Position numbers and translations under genes: made by a program. From contig JAUIME010000328.1 of the NCBI GenBank assembly GCA_030433195.1, forward strand, positions 1-6,284: a DNA stretch of 6,284 bases, in the 5' to 3' direction. This document shows positions 1-6,284 of this stretch, one piece after another (the first letter of the stretch is position 1; every line of letters begins with the position of its first letter). The notes under the pieces were generated by a model. It did no database searches. It had not been told where the DNA came from and saw only the letters and a list, made by a program, of their open reading frames with translations. This DNA is from a bacterium. GTDB lineage: Bacteria; Planctomycetota; JACOTG01; JAUIME01.

Positions 1-1680
1 GGCCTGCGCCCACACGGGTGCGGCGAACGTCTCGGAGCCCGGAGCGGTGCCCTCTTCGAGCATCGCCTTCGCGATCTCGCGCACGGCATCGACGCGACCG
101 AGTCGCGCGGCCGCGCCCAACTCCCCGATCCACGCCGCCGCGAGTCCGGGTTCGGTACGTCGCGAACGCCCGAAGCGATCGAAAGCCGCAGCGGTCTCGC
201 CGCGCCGCTCATGCAGATACGCGAGTCCGAGGAGCGCCACTGCGTCACCCTCGGGCGCGATCGAAAGTCCCTTCTCGAACAGTTCCGCCGAACGCCGCTC
301 GAGTCGCGTACGCTCGCGCTCGTCCTCCTCGGTACGCGCCTCGTTGAACAGGAGCTTCCCGAGCTCGAAGTGCGTCAGCGCGCTCCGGGGAGACGTCACG
401 ATTCCACTCTCGAAGAGAGCGCGATTGTCACGCCAATCGAAGTTCCGTACCACCGCCCGCCCCGCGAGCGCCACGGTGACGATCCCGACGATGCCCCACG
501 CCACGCGCGGCTTCTCGCCGGCGGCCCGGCGCACGAGCTCGGCAACGCACCAGACGAAACCGACCGACGGAAGGTAGAGCAGCCGCTCGGCCTGGATCGT
601 CCCGATCGGCGCCACGAGGTTCGACACGGGAAACCACGCAACGAGGAACACCACGCAGCCGCAAGCCGCCGCAGGCACGCGGCGTCTCAGCGCCACGGCC
701 GCGAACGCGATCGAGACGACGAGAAGCATCCCGATCCACGCCTTCGGATTCGCGAAGGTCGTGATCGGCACCTGGCTCAGAGAGTAGTCAAAGCTGAGAA
801 TGTCGGGAAACACGAGCAAGCCGGCGTAGTTGGCGAGCACCGCGAACGCGGTCGCGATCCGCGACGTCGCCTCGACGTGCGCCGCCGGATTCGCGACGCG
901 CGAAATCGACTCCACGGGCACGCCGATCGCTCCCGTCACCGCGAGCTTGGCGAGGATCAATGCAACCGCAACGAACGCGGCGATTCCGACCAACGCCCAC
1001 GCGTCGCTCACTCGATCCCGCCGGCCGAAGCTCATCGCCACGAGGAGCGGAAACGCCACGATCCCGATCTCCTTCGAGAACATCGCCAGCACGACCCCGA
1101 GGCCAAAGACGATGCGCGAACGCGCGCGCGGCGAATGCGCGTCGAGCGCCGCCCGCAACGCGATGAGGACGCCGCACGTCGCGAGGATCTCCGCCCTTCC
1201 GACGATGCCCGCGACCGCCTCGGTATGAATCGGGTGGGCGGCGAACAGGAGCCCCGACGCCGTCGCGACGAACTCGGATCCCGAAAGCCGCCGCGCGACG
1301 GATCCGACGAGCACACTCGCGACCGCATGCAGGATCACGTTCACCACGTGGAAGCCGAGCGGCGTCATCCCGTGAACGGCGGATTGCACCGCAAACGTCA
1401 ACGAAGTGATCGGTCGGTACAGTCCCGCAGACACACGATCTCCCCAATACGGCGACGTCAGCAGATCGCCGAGACGTCCGAGATCCTGGACGAGCGGGTT
1501 CTGGAGCAGGATCCAGGTGTCGTCGAACGTGAAGTCGCCCGCGAGCGTGTTCGCGTAGGTGGCGATCGCGACGCCGGCGACGATCCACGCGACCGCGCGC
1601 GCTCGGGGCGCCGGAAGTCGACACGCCGTCTTCGGTGGCGCCGCCCCTTCGTTTCGCCCCTCTCGCGTCGCCGCCGCCAC
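1..1680 (-). CDS. TMTC-like (DUF1736) GT-C membrane glycosyltransferase with C-terminal TPRs, 3' end cut by window
   Basis: The minus-strand frame is open from a GTG at 1680-1678 to the window edge: 560 codons, no stop seen. The protein has a short basic cytoplasmic N-terminus, then about ten hydrophobic segments between residues 29 and 410, then a soluble helical tail. Motifs typical of the TMTC family are visible: GDFTFDD (48-54, acidic pair in the first external loop, the usual GT-C catalytic site), LYRPITSLTF (87-96), FHVVNVILH (110-118), AAHPIHTEAVAGIVGRAE (147-164), SKE (202-204), the DUF1736-type stretch FPDILSFDYSLSQVP (291-305), and ERLLYLPSVGF (365-375). Residues from about 434 look like degenerate TPRs. 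Known: eukaryotic TMTC1-4 (GT105) transfer mannose from dolichyl-phosphate-mannose to cadherin domains; most bacterial relatives are uncharacterised. Inferred: an inner-membrane enzyme using a polyprenyl-phosphate sugar, acting on the periplasmic side. The GTG start has only a weak Shine-Dalgarno and lies 3 bases after the upstream stop, suggesting translational coupling. Donor and acceptor cannot be read from sequence. Confidence 0.9.
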   Translation of the reverse strand, partial: MAAATREGRNEGAAPPKTACRLPAPRARAVAWIVAGVAIATYANTLAGDFTFDDTWILLQNPLVQDLGRLGDLLTSPYWGDRVSAGLYRPITSLTFAVQSAVHGMTPLGFHVVNVILHAVASVLVGSVARRLSGSEFVATASGLLFAAHPIHTEAVAGIVGRAEILATCGVLIALRAALDAHSPRARSRIVFGLGVVLAMFSKEIGIVAFPLLVAMSFGRRDRVSDAWALVGIAAFVAVALILAKLAVTGAIGVPVESISRVANPAAHVEATSRIATAFAVLANYAGLLVFPDILSFDYSLSQVPITTFANPKAWIGMLLVVSIAFAAVALRRRVPAAACGCVVFLVAWFPVSNLVAPIGTIQAERLLYLPSVGFVWCVAELVRRAAGEKPRVAWGIVGIVTVALAGRAVVRNFDWRDNRALFESGIVTSPRSALTHFELGKLLFNEARTEEDERERTRLERRSAELFEKGLSIAPEGDAVALLGLAYLHERRGETAAAFDRFGRSRRTEPGLAAAWIGELGAAARLGRVDAVREIAKAMLEEGTAPGSETFAAPVWAQA

Positions 1681-1683
1681 GTT

Positions 1684-3639
1684 CTATCGGAACTCGTAGA
1701 CGACCGAAAGCGAGCGCAACGCGGGAACGAACGTCGTGACGGGATCGCCGATCATCGTGGCGCGGAATCGGAAGTACTGATACCCGTCGACCTGATCGAG
1801 AATCGGCACCCACGGGCTCGTCTCGCCCGGCCCGCCGTTGCCGTCGTCGTGAGCCCCCTGCCACTCGAGGATCGCATCGGTACCCGGGCGGTCCGGTGCG
1901 AAATCGACGATGGGATCGAGATAGTCGGGCAGCTCGATCTCCGTGTCTTGCCAGCGGCTCGTGGCCACCGTCTCGACGCGGACGATCTCGAAGCGAACGG
2001 GGTAGGTCGTGTTCTCGCCGCTGTTCGACGCCTGCGGCGCGGTCCACGGTCCGATGTTGCGGCGACGCGGCACGCTCGACGTCGACGTGTTCTCGAACAG
2101 CTGGAACGTGTCGGCACCTGGAGGGACGATGACGTCGAACACGAGCCCACGCTCGCCGTCATAGGGAAACGGCGACGAGAACTCCGGCCACGGCTGCCAG
2201 TCGACGTCGAAGTCGGTCAGGATCTCGTAGTCGCCGCGGAACACCAAGAGCGGGTCCACGAGGTTCGCCGCATACCCCGGCGAGAGCGAGCTGCCGCCCA
2301 CCTTGTGCGAGAGAACGATCTGCATGTCCCGGTACGTCGACGGAAACGAGAAGCGCGACTTCGGACGCCACGACATGCCGATCAAGAGTTCACCCGGCGC
2401 GAGCGAACCGATGTCGTCCGAGTAATACAGCATCTGGAAGTGCGAGCCGTCTTCTCCCGGATCGGCGACCGGTCCGGCCACGAGGGGATCGGCAAGATTG
2501 AACAGCGGCCGCTGGTCGCGAACGTCCTTGAATCGCGACCGAACGTCGCCACCTTCGAGAATGCCATTGCCGAACCACTTCGCGGTGGGCGGTCCGATCG
2601 TGGGGTCGAGATTCACGATCGTTTCGAACGACTCCACGAACGTCTCGTAGTTCGGCTCGCCGGGTCGATCGGCCGTCGTGAAGAAGTAGCGGAATCGACC
2701 ATCCGGGAACGGGATCCCGTTTTCGTCCATCGAGAGTCGGTTCCCGGCGAGATCGGTCACGCTCTCGGTGATCGCGACGACGAACTCGAACGGTGCCGGA
2801 CCGAAGGGATCGTCGCCGAGCGAAAACGAGAAGTGGAACCGGAACGACTTCGCGTCCGCGGACCATTGCACCGAACCGGGGATCGGCTCGCCGAGGCCCG
2901 GCAGCGGATCGGGAAGCTTCGTCACGTTCGTCACCGTGAAGCTCGCGAGTGGATCGAAGCTCCGCGGATCCATCGGTTCGCTGAAGTGCACGGTCAGCCA
3001 CGACAAGCGCGGAGTCACGAGGGGCTGCCGCGTCGGATCGGGATCGAGCGGATCGCCCTCGAAGATCGGTGCGGGCTCGAAGCCGAGCCCCTCGACGGCT
3101 TCGACCACCGGGAAGACCGGAACGTCTTCGGGAACGAAGTTGAACCCCGTCGCGAAGTCGAGCGTCTCGGAGAACTCCATGATACGACCGCGGACGTTCC
3201 GAAGACCGAGCGGACTGCCCCCGAGGAGTCGAACGCGATACCGCGTATTCGGCGAGAAGCCGAGTCCGTTGATCGGCGGCGCGACACCGGGCGGGAAGTC
3301 GTTGCGATCGCCAGGAAAGACCGTCGGATAGAAGGTGATCGTATCGCGCTCGACGACGACACGTCCGGGGAACGGACTCCCGTCGGGGCGTAGCACGCTC
3401 AACGCTGCGGGAGTCACCGAGCCGGGATCGACGCGGGAATTGAACCGGAACTCGAGCGGCGCGTTGCGCGCGACGTGCGACGCACCGTCGAGCCGAAACT
3501 CGACGAACGCGAACTCCGCCGTCGTCCCGCCTCCCCCTCCACCGCCACCACACGCCGTGCCGACGATGGCGATCGCGAGGAGCCACCATCCCGTCCCTCG
3601 TGGGACACGTCGGCTCGAGGTTCCGCGCGAATTCACCAT
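1684..3639 (-). CDS. Exported lipoprotein with poly-Gly tether, two Ig-like (Big_5/SbsA-type) domains and a novel C-terminal region
   Basis: A complete 651-residue protein starting at ATG 3639, chosen because GGAGGT sits 6 bases upstream. Residues 1-29 are a signal peptide with a basic start and a hydrophobic core (WWLLAIAIVG). Cys30 in GTAC is the likely lipidation site, with Gly at -3 being slightly unusual for a lipobox. It is followed by eight glycines (31-38) encoded by mixed GGN codons. Gly at +2 fits outer-membrane sorting. Residues about 41-168 and 208-323 each look like an SbsA-type Ig-like domain: the second has VHFSEPMDP (217-225), TDLAGNRLS (295-303) and ends FRYFFTTAD (316-324), the usual end of Big_5. 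Residues about 330-651 are rich in aromatics, Asp and Pro and look beta-structured (GELLIGMSWRPKS 416-428, FDVDWQPWPEF 477-487). I recognise no named family there. Role unknown: a surface or periplasmic structural or binding protein is plausible. It is the first gene of an operon with the TMTC-like glycosyltransferase and may be its substrate (inference). Confidence 0.93.
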   Translation of the reverse strand: MVNSRGTSSRRVPRGTGWWLLAIAIVGTACGGGGGGGGTTAEFAFVEFRLDGASHVARNAPLEFRFNSRVDPGSVTPAALSVLRPDGSPFPGRVVVERDTITFYPTVFPGDRNDFPPGVAPPINGLGFSPNTRYRVRLLGGSPLGLRNVRGRIMEFSETLDFATGFNFVPEDVPVFPVVEAVEGLGFEPAPIFEGDPLDPDPTRQPLVTPRLSWLTVHFSEPMDPRSFDPLASFTVTNVTKLPDPLPGLGEPIPGSVQWSADAKSFRFHFSFSLGDDPFGPAPFEFVVAITESVTDLAGNRLSMDENGIPFPDGRFRYFFTTADRPGEPNYETFVESFETIVNLDPTIGPPTAKWFGNGILEGGDVRSRFKDVRDQRPLFNLADPLVAGPVADPGEDGSHFQMLYYSDDIGSLAPGELLIGMSWRPKSRFSFPSTYRDMQIVLSHKVGGSSLSPGYAANLVDPLLVFRGDYEILTDFDVDWQPWPEFSSPFPYDGERGLVFDVIVPPGADTFQLFENTSTSSVPRRRNIGPWTAPQASNSGENTTYPVRFEIVRVETVATSRWQDTEIELPDYLDPIVDFAPDRPGTDAILEWQGAHDDGNGGPGETSPWVPILDQVDGYQYFRFRATMIGDPVTTFVPALRSLSVVYEFR

Positions 3640-3645
3640 GGTTCG

Positions 3646-3651
3646 ACCTCC
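3646..3651 (-). promoter_or_regulatory. Shine-Dalgarno of the lipoprotein gene
   Basis: On the minus strand GGAGGT lies 6 bases before ATG 3639, a near-ideal ribosome binding site that decides the start. An overlapping upstream ATG (3653-3651) is out of frame and lies inside the site. The other two genes in the window lack a comparable site. Confidence 0.75.
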
Positions 3652-3723
3652 ATCCCACCGTCACCCGCGGAAGATCCGGAAAATCGGAGTCACGCATCAC
3701 CGCACCGCCCGACGGTTCCTTGC

Positions 3724-3752
3724 ATCGTAAGGGAGCCCGGAAGCGTCGTCAA
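3724..3752 (-). promoter_or_regulatory. Sigma70-like promoter of the lipoprotein-TMTC operon
   Basis: Read on the minus strand, a -35 box TTGACG (3752-3747, five of six consensus bases) is followed by exactly 17 bases and a -10 box TACGAT (3729-3724, four of six). Transcription would start near 3717, giving a leader of about 78 bases. A 6-bp inverted repeat, TTGCAT (3720-3725) and ATGCAA (3753-3758), brackets the two boxes and could be an operator, though an arm this short may be chance. Box identity is seen; promoter activity is inferred. Confidence 0.5.
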
Positions 3753-3790
3753 ATGCAATCGATCCGCCCGCGTCTCCTCGCGCTGCACCG

Positions 3791-3819
3791 TGGAGTCGCT
3801 CGCGCTCGATCGCTATACT
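3791..3819 (+). promoter_or_regulatory. Candidate promoter of the DUF5916 gene
   Basis: TATACT (3814-3819) matches five of six bases of the -10 consensus and stands out in this GC-rich region. Exactly 17 bases upstream is TGGAGT (3791-3796), a poor -35 match (three of six). Transcription would start near 3826, about 36 bases before the ATG at 3862 and about 114 before the preferred ATG at 3940. The weak -35 suggests low basal activity or activator dependence. Confidence 0.35.
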
Positions 3820-3939
3820 GGCCGCCGCTTCGGGGCTCGGACACCGGCATGATCCGACGACATGCAAGTCGAGTCCCTCGAAACCCGAATTCGGACGGTC
3901 GGCGGCGCGCGCTCGCACCGGCTCGACGTTGCGACCGTG

Positions 3940-6126
3940 ATGAGCCACGAGGGACGATCCCGAGGTTTCCGCCGAGCCGCCGTGCGCACGCTACTCGTCG
4001 CCGGAGCCGCACTCTCTCTGATCGCGATCGAGACCAAAGCGCGCACGCCGCCCGAGGTCGTCATCCGGCGTCTCGAGACCCCGCCCCGCATCGACGGTCG
4101 CGTCGAGCCCGGTGAGTGGGACGAAGCGGCACGGATCGACGGGTTTCTCCAGGTCGATCCGGTCGAGGGCGCACCGCCGAGCGAGAAGACCGAAGTATTC
4201 CTCGGCTACGACGACGACGTCGTCTACATCGCGTACATCTGCCACGACTCCGACCCCGAATCCGTCATCACGACAACACGCGAGCGCGACGCCCGCCTCG
4301 ACCCCGACGATCGCATCGAGTTCATCCTCGACACGTTCGACGATCGCCGCAACGCGTTCTTCTTCCAGATCAACGCGGGCGGTGCGAAGGGCGATGCCCT
4401 GATCACGAACAACGGCCGCGATTTCAACAAACCGTGGGACGGTATCTTCGAAGCACGAGCCTCGGTCACCGAGCGTGGCTGGGAAGCCGAGTTCGCCCTA
4501 CCCGCGAAGACGCTCCGATTCAGCCCCGCCAAAGACTCGTGGGGATTCAACACCACGCGCTACATCAAGCGAAAGCGCGAGCTCGTCCGCTGGGCCAACC
4601 CCACGCGGGATCAAAGCCTCTTCCGCATCAGCAGCGCGGGCCGGATCCGCGGATTGAGCGGGCTCGATCAAGGGATCGGCATCGACTTCAAACCGTTCGT
4701 CGTCACGCAGGCCCTGCGCGACCGAAGCCGCGATCGTATCGATCGCGACTTCGACATCGAACCCGGCTTCGACCTCTCGTATCAAGTCACCCCCGGACTC
4801 AAAGCGATCCTGACCGTCAACACGGACTTCGCCGAGACCGAGACCGACGACGTCCGCGTCAATCTCACGCGCTTTCCGCTGTTCTTTCCGGAGAAGCGCG
4901 ACTTCTTCCTCGAAGACGCCGGGATCTTCTCGTTCGCCAACAGCGACACCTCGTTGATCCCGTTCTTCAGCCGGCGGATCGGGATCGCGAACGGCGACGA
5001 GGTGCCGATCCTGGCGGGCCTGAAGCTGTCGGGCCGTGTCGAGGACTACGCGATCGGCGTGCTCGACGTGCAGACGGAAGCCACCGGCGATCTCGATTCC
5101 AAGAACCTGCTCGCGGCTCGCGTCACGAAGAACGTCCTCGAGCAATCGACCGTCGGAGCCATCGTGACTCGAGGGAATCCCGCCGCCCCCGGATCGAACG
5201 CGCTCGCCGGAATCGACTTCAACTACCGTACGTCGGATTTCCTCGAAGACCGCAACCTCGAAGCGGGTGCGTTCGTTCTCGCGACGAGCACCTCGGGCGA
5301 AGGCGGCGACGACTCGGCGTGGGGCGTCTCCTTCGGAACCCCGAACGACTTTCTCCGGACCTCCGCCACCGCGACGATCATCGGCAGCCAGTTCAACCCC
5401 GCGCTCGGATTCGTCCCCCGTCGCGGCATTCGTCGCTACACCGGCGAACTCCTCGTCCGGCCGCGCCCCGACTCCGAAGTGGTCCGCCAATTCGACTTCG
5501 GGATCCTACCGCTTTGGATCACCGATTCCGGCAACACGACCGAATCGCGCGAGCTGACGATCCGCCCCCTCGGCATCACCTTCGAATCCGAAGACCGCGT
5601 AGAAGTCGAGATCCTACCCGTCTTCGAGCGCCTCGACGAGCCGTTCCGAATCTTCGAAGGCATCGAAATCCCCGCCGACGCGTACGACTTCACCCTCTAC
5701 CGTCTCGAGATCGAAACCTCGGACGCCCGCCCCGTCGCAGCCCGCGCGGAAATCCGCTACGGAGAGTTCTTCACGGGGCGGCGCAACGATCTCACGATCG
5801 GCCTCGACTTCCGCCCCGACCCCATCGCGGCCGTCACACTCGAGTACGTTCAGAACGACGTCTCCCTCGACGAAGGTTCGTTCGTCGCCCGCATCGGCCG
5901 CTTCCGCATGCAGAACGACTTCACGCCACGCCTCGGCCTCAGCAGTCTCGTGCAGTTCGACAACGTCAGCGACACGCTCGGCCTCAACAGTCGCCTGCGC
6001 TGGATCATCGAGTCGGGAAGCGAGATCTTCTTCGTCGTGAACCAGGGGTGGCAGCGCGAGGGCTCGACGATCACCTCCCTCGCGACCGAGCTGAGCCTCA
6101 AGATCGGCTGGACGGTCCGCTTCTGA
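3940..6126 (+). CDS. CBM9-like / DUF5916 outer-membrane beta-barrel protein
   Basis: From ATG 3940 the protein has 728 residues. Residues 1-34 form a signal peptide: basic start, core TLLVAGAALSLIAI, likely cut after ETKA. Residues about 48-225 are a CBM9-like beta-sandwich (PRIDGRVEPGEWDEA near 49-63, then a WGFNTTRYIKR stretch at 201-211). The rest matches the DUF5916 family, with the hallmark FFPEKRDFFLEDAGIF at 315-330 preceded by NTDFAETETDD (294-304). Alternating beta-strand patterns continue to a terminal Phe (KIGWTVRF), as expected for a barrel recognised by the BAM machinery. Known: these proteins occur in many Gram-negative phyla and their function is not established; the CBM9-like part suggests glycan contact, so a role in surface carbohydrate binding or uptake is an inference. 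An in-frame ATG at 3862 would add 26 residues ahead of the signal peptide, which is why 3940 is preferred, but neither start has a clear Shine-Dalgarno. Length is normal for the family and nothing looks broken. Confidence 0.92.
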   Translation: MSHEGRSRGFRRAAVRTLLVAGAALSLIAIETKARTPPEVVIRRLETPPRIDGRVEPGEWDEAARIDGFLQVDPVEGAPPSEKTEVFLGYDDDVVYIAYICHDSDPESVITTTRERDARLDPDDRIEFILDTFDDRRNAFFFQINAGGAKGDALITNNGRDFNKPWDGIFEARASVTERGWEAEFALPAKTLRFSPAKDSWGFNTTRYIKRKRELVRWANPTRDQSLFRISSAGRIRGLSGLDQGIGIDFKPFVVTQALRDRSRDRIDRDFDIEPGFDLSYQVTPGLKAILTVNTDFAETETDDVRVNLTRFPLFFPEKRDFFLEDAGIFSFANSDTSLIPFFSRRIGIANGDEVPILAGLKLSGRVEDYAIGVLDVQTEATGDLDSKNLLAARVTKNVLEQSTVGAIVTRGNPAAPGSNALAGIDFNYRTSDFLEDRNLEAGAFVLATSTSGEGGDDSAWGVSFGTPNDFLRTSATATIIGSQFNPALGFVPRRGIRRYTGELLVRPRPDSEVVRQFDFGILPLWITDSGNTTESRELTIRPLGITFESEDRVEVEILPVFERLDEPFRIFEGIEIPADAYDFTLYRLEIETSDARPVAARAEIRYGEFFTGRRNDLTIGLDFRPDPIAAVTLEYVQNDVSLDEGSFVARIGRFRMQNDFTPRLGLSSLVQFDNVSDTLGLNSRLRWIIESGSEIFFVVNQGWQREGSTITSLATELSLKIGWTVRF

Positions 6127-6142
6127 GCCCCAAAAGAGAGCA

Positions 6143-6170
6143 GGGCTCCCGGCCCTGATTCCGGGAGCCC
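6143..6170. terminator. Hairpin terminator after the DUF5916 gene, possibly bidirectional
   Basis: GGGCTCCCGG (6143-6152) pairs perfectly with CCGGGAGCCC (6161-6170) across an 8-base loop, 16 bases after the TGA. On the plus strand it is followed by CGCTCGACTT, not a U-run, so intrinsic termination rightward may be weak. On the minus strand the hairpin is followed by CTCTCTTTTG, a better U-rich tract, so it could also end a leftward transcript entering from the right. Confidence 0.6.
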
Positions 6171-6284
6171 CGCTCGACTTCCATGGTGCAGCTCACCCTA
6201 TCCCGGACGATTCATGAGGCGCCGGCTGCGATCGACGCATCTGTTACCAGCAGCAGCGTTGCGCTCCATCGGGAAGGCTCGACG
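6171..6284. other. Right-edge sequence with no supportable gene
   Basis: These 114 bases are too short to call. On the minus strand three frames enter from the edge and stop at 6244-6246 (ending DGAQRCCW), near 6212-6214, and near 6197-6199; on the plus strand ATGs at 6183 and 6213 stay open to the edge. None has a recognisable motif or a clear ribosome binding site. A convergent gene ending here would suit the U-rich minus-strand side of the neighbouring hairpin. Confidence 0.25.

Larger units (their letters stand above)
3640..3939. other. Divergent intergenic region
   Basis: About 300 bases separate the two head-to-head starts. The region holds the leftward promoter and ribosome binding site and the rightward promoter candidate; the two predicted transcription starts (about 3717 and 3826) diverge without overlapping. 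Its rightmost 78 bases (3862-3939) are open in the frame of the DUF5916 gene and would be coding if translation began at ATG 3862. I see no RNA gene, riboswitch fold or strong repeat beyond the short inverted repeat around the leftward promoter. Confidence 0.6.

Noticed and set aside
1684..1686. The TAG as a frameshift or nonsense mutation splitting one long fused gene
   Set aside because: The lipoprotein ends in a complete strand-like segment and the following protein begins with a short basic stretch before its first membrane helix, so each looks whole; a fusion would have conflicting topology.
788..2047. Minus-strand open frame of 419 codons spanning the lipoprotein-glycosyltransferase junction
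   Set aside because: It is in a different frame from both genes, Arg-rich and motif-free, and would disrupt two well-supported proteins.
211..3393. Plus-strand open frame of 1,060 codons covering most of both minus-strand genes
   Set aside because: It lies codon-for-codon opposite the two real genes; its product is a monotonous Arg/Asp/Glu/His-rich string without domains. Both minus-strand genes show clear family motifs, signal peptide or membrane segments. The open frame is a by-product of GC-rich codons that avoid CTA, TTA and TCA.
2390..3700. Minus-strand 436-codon frame overlapping the lipoprotein gene
   Set aside because: Out of frame with the lipoprotein, which has an ideal Shine-Dalgarno, signal peptide and Ig-like domains; the alternative product is Arg-rich with no recognisable features.
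4498..5490. Minus-strand 330-codon frame opposite the DUF5916 gene
   Set aside because: Antisense to a strongly supported gene, composed mainly of Glu, Asp, Arg, Val and Ala, without motifs or ribosome binding site.
4116..6158. Plus-strand 680-codon frame inside the DUF5916 gene
   Set aside because: Arg/Pro/His-rich out-of-frame reading of a gene whose true frame carries the signal peptide, the FFPEKR hallmark and a barrel-type C-terminus.
6183..6284. Plus-strand ATG at 6183 or 6213 as the start of a new gene
   Set aside because: Only about 24-34 codons are visible, with no ribosome binding site or motif; equally open minus-strand frames exist.

Overview
This window is about 6.3 kb of high-GC DNA (mid-60s percent by eye) from a Gram-negative-type bacterium. 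The cell-envelope type follows from two proteins: a lipobox lipoprotein with a poly-glycine tether, and a predicted outer-membrane beta-barrel ending in phenylalanine. The gene style fits lineages such as Planctomycetota or Myxococcota: CGA/TCG-rich codons, a Cys-(Gly)8 lipoprotein with SbsA-type Ig-like domains, a TMTC-type membrane protein with TPRs, and a CBM9/DUF5916 protein. No taxonomic marker is present, so the phylum is a guess.

Layout, left to right. (1) Positions 1-1680, minus strand: a large polytopic membrane protein of the TMTC/DUF1736 GT-C glycosyltransferase type with C-terminal TPR-like helices. Its 3' end runs off the left edge. (2) Positions 1684-3639, minus strand: a complete 651-residue exported lipoprotein with two Ig-like (Big_5-like) domains and a long unassigned C-terminal region. 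It is directly upstream of the first gene, with only three bases between its TAG stop and the GTG start of the next gene, so the two almost certainly form one operon. (3) Positions 3640-3939: a divergent intergenic region. It has a good sigma70-like promoter and a strong Shine-Dalgarno for the leftward operon, and a weaker promoter candidate for the rightward gene. (4) Positions 3940-6126, plus strand: a CBM9-like/DUF5916 outer-membrane protein with a signal peptide. (5) Positions 6143-6170: a perfect 10-bp hairpin that is probably a terminator, followed by about 110 bases with no gene I can support.

How the parts may work together. All three proteins belong to the cell envelope. The most interesting link is between the two operon partners. 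Eukaryotic TMTC proteins O-mannosylate the beta-sandwich domains of cadherins. Here a bacterial TMTC-like enzyme is coupled to an exported protein carrying Ig-like beta-sandwich domains, which suggests (as inference only) a dedicated enzyme-substrate pair for surface-protein glycosylation. The divergent DUF5916 gene has its own promoter and may be unrelated. There are no RNA genes, mobile elements or CRISPR arrays in the window.
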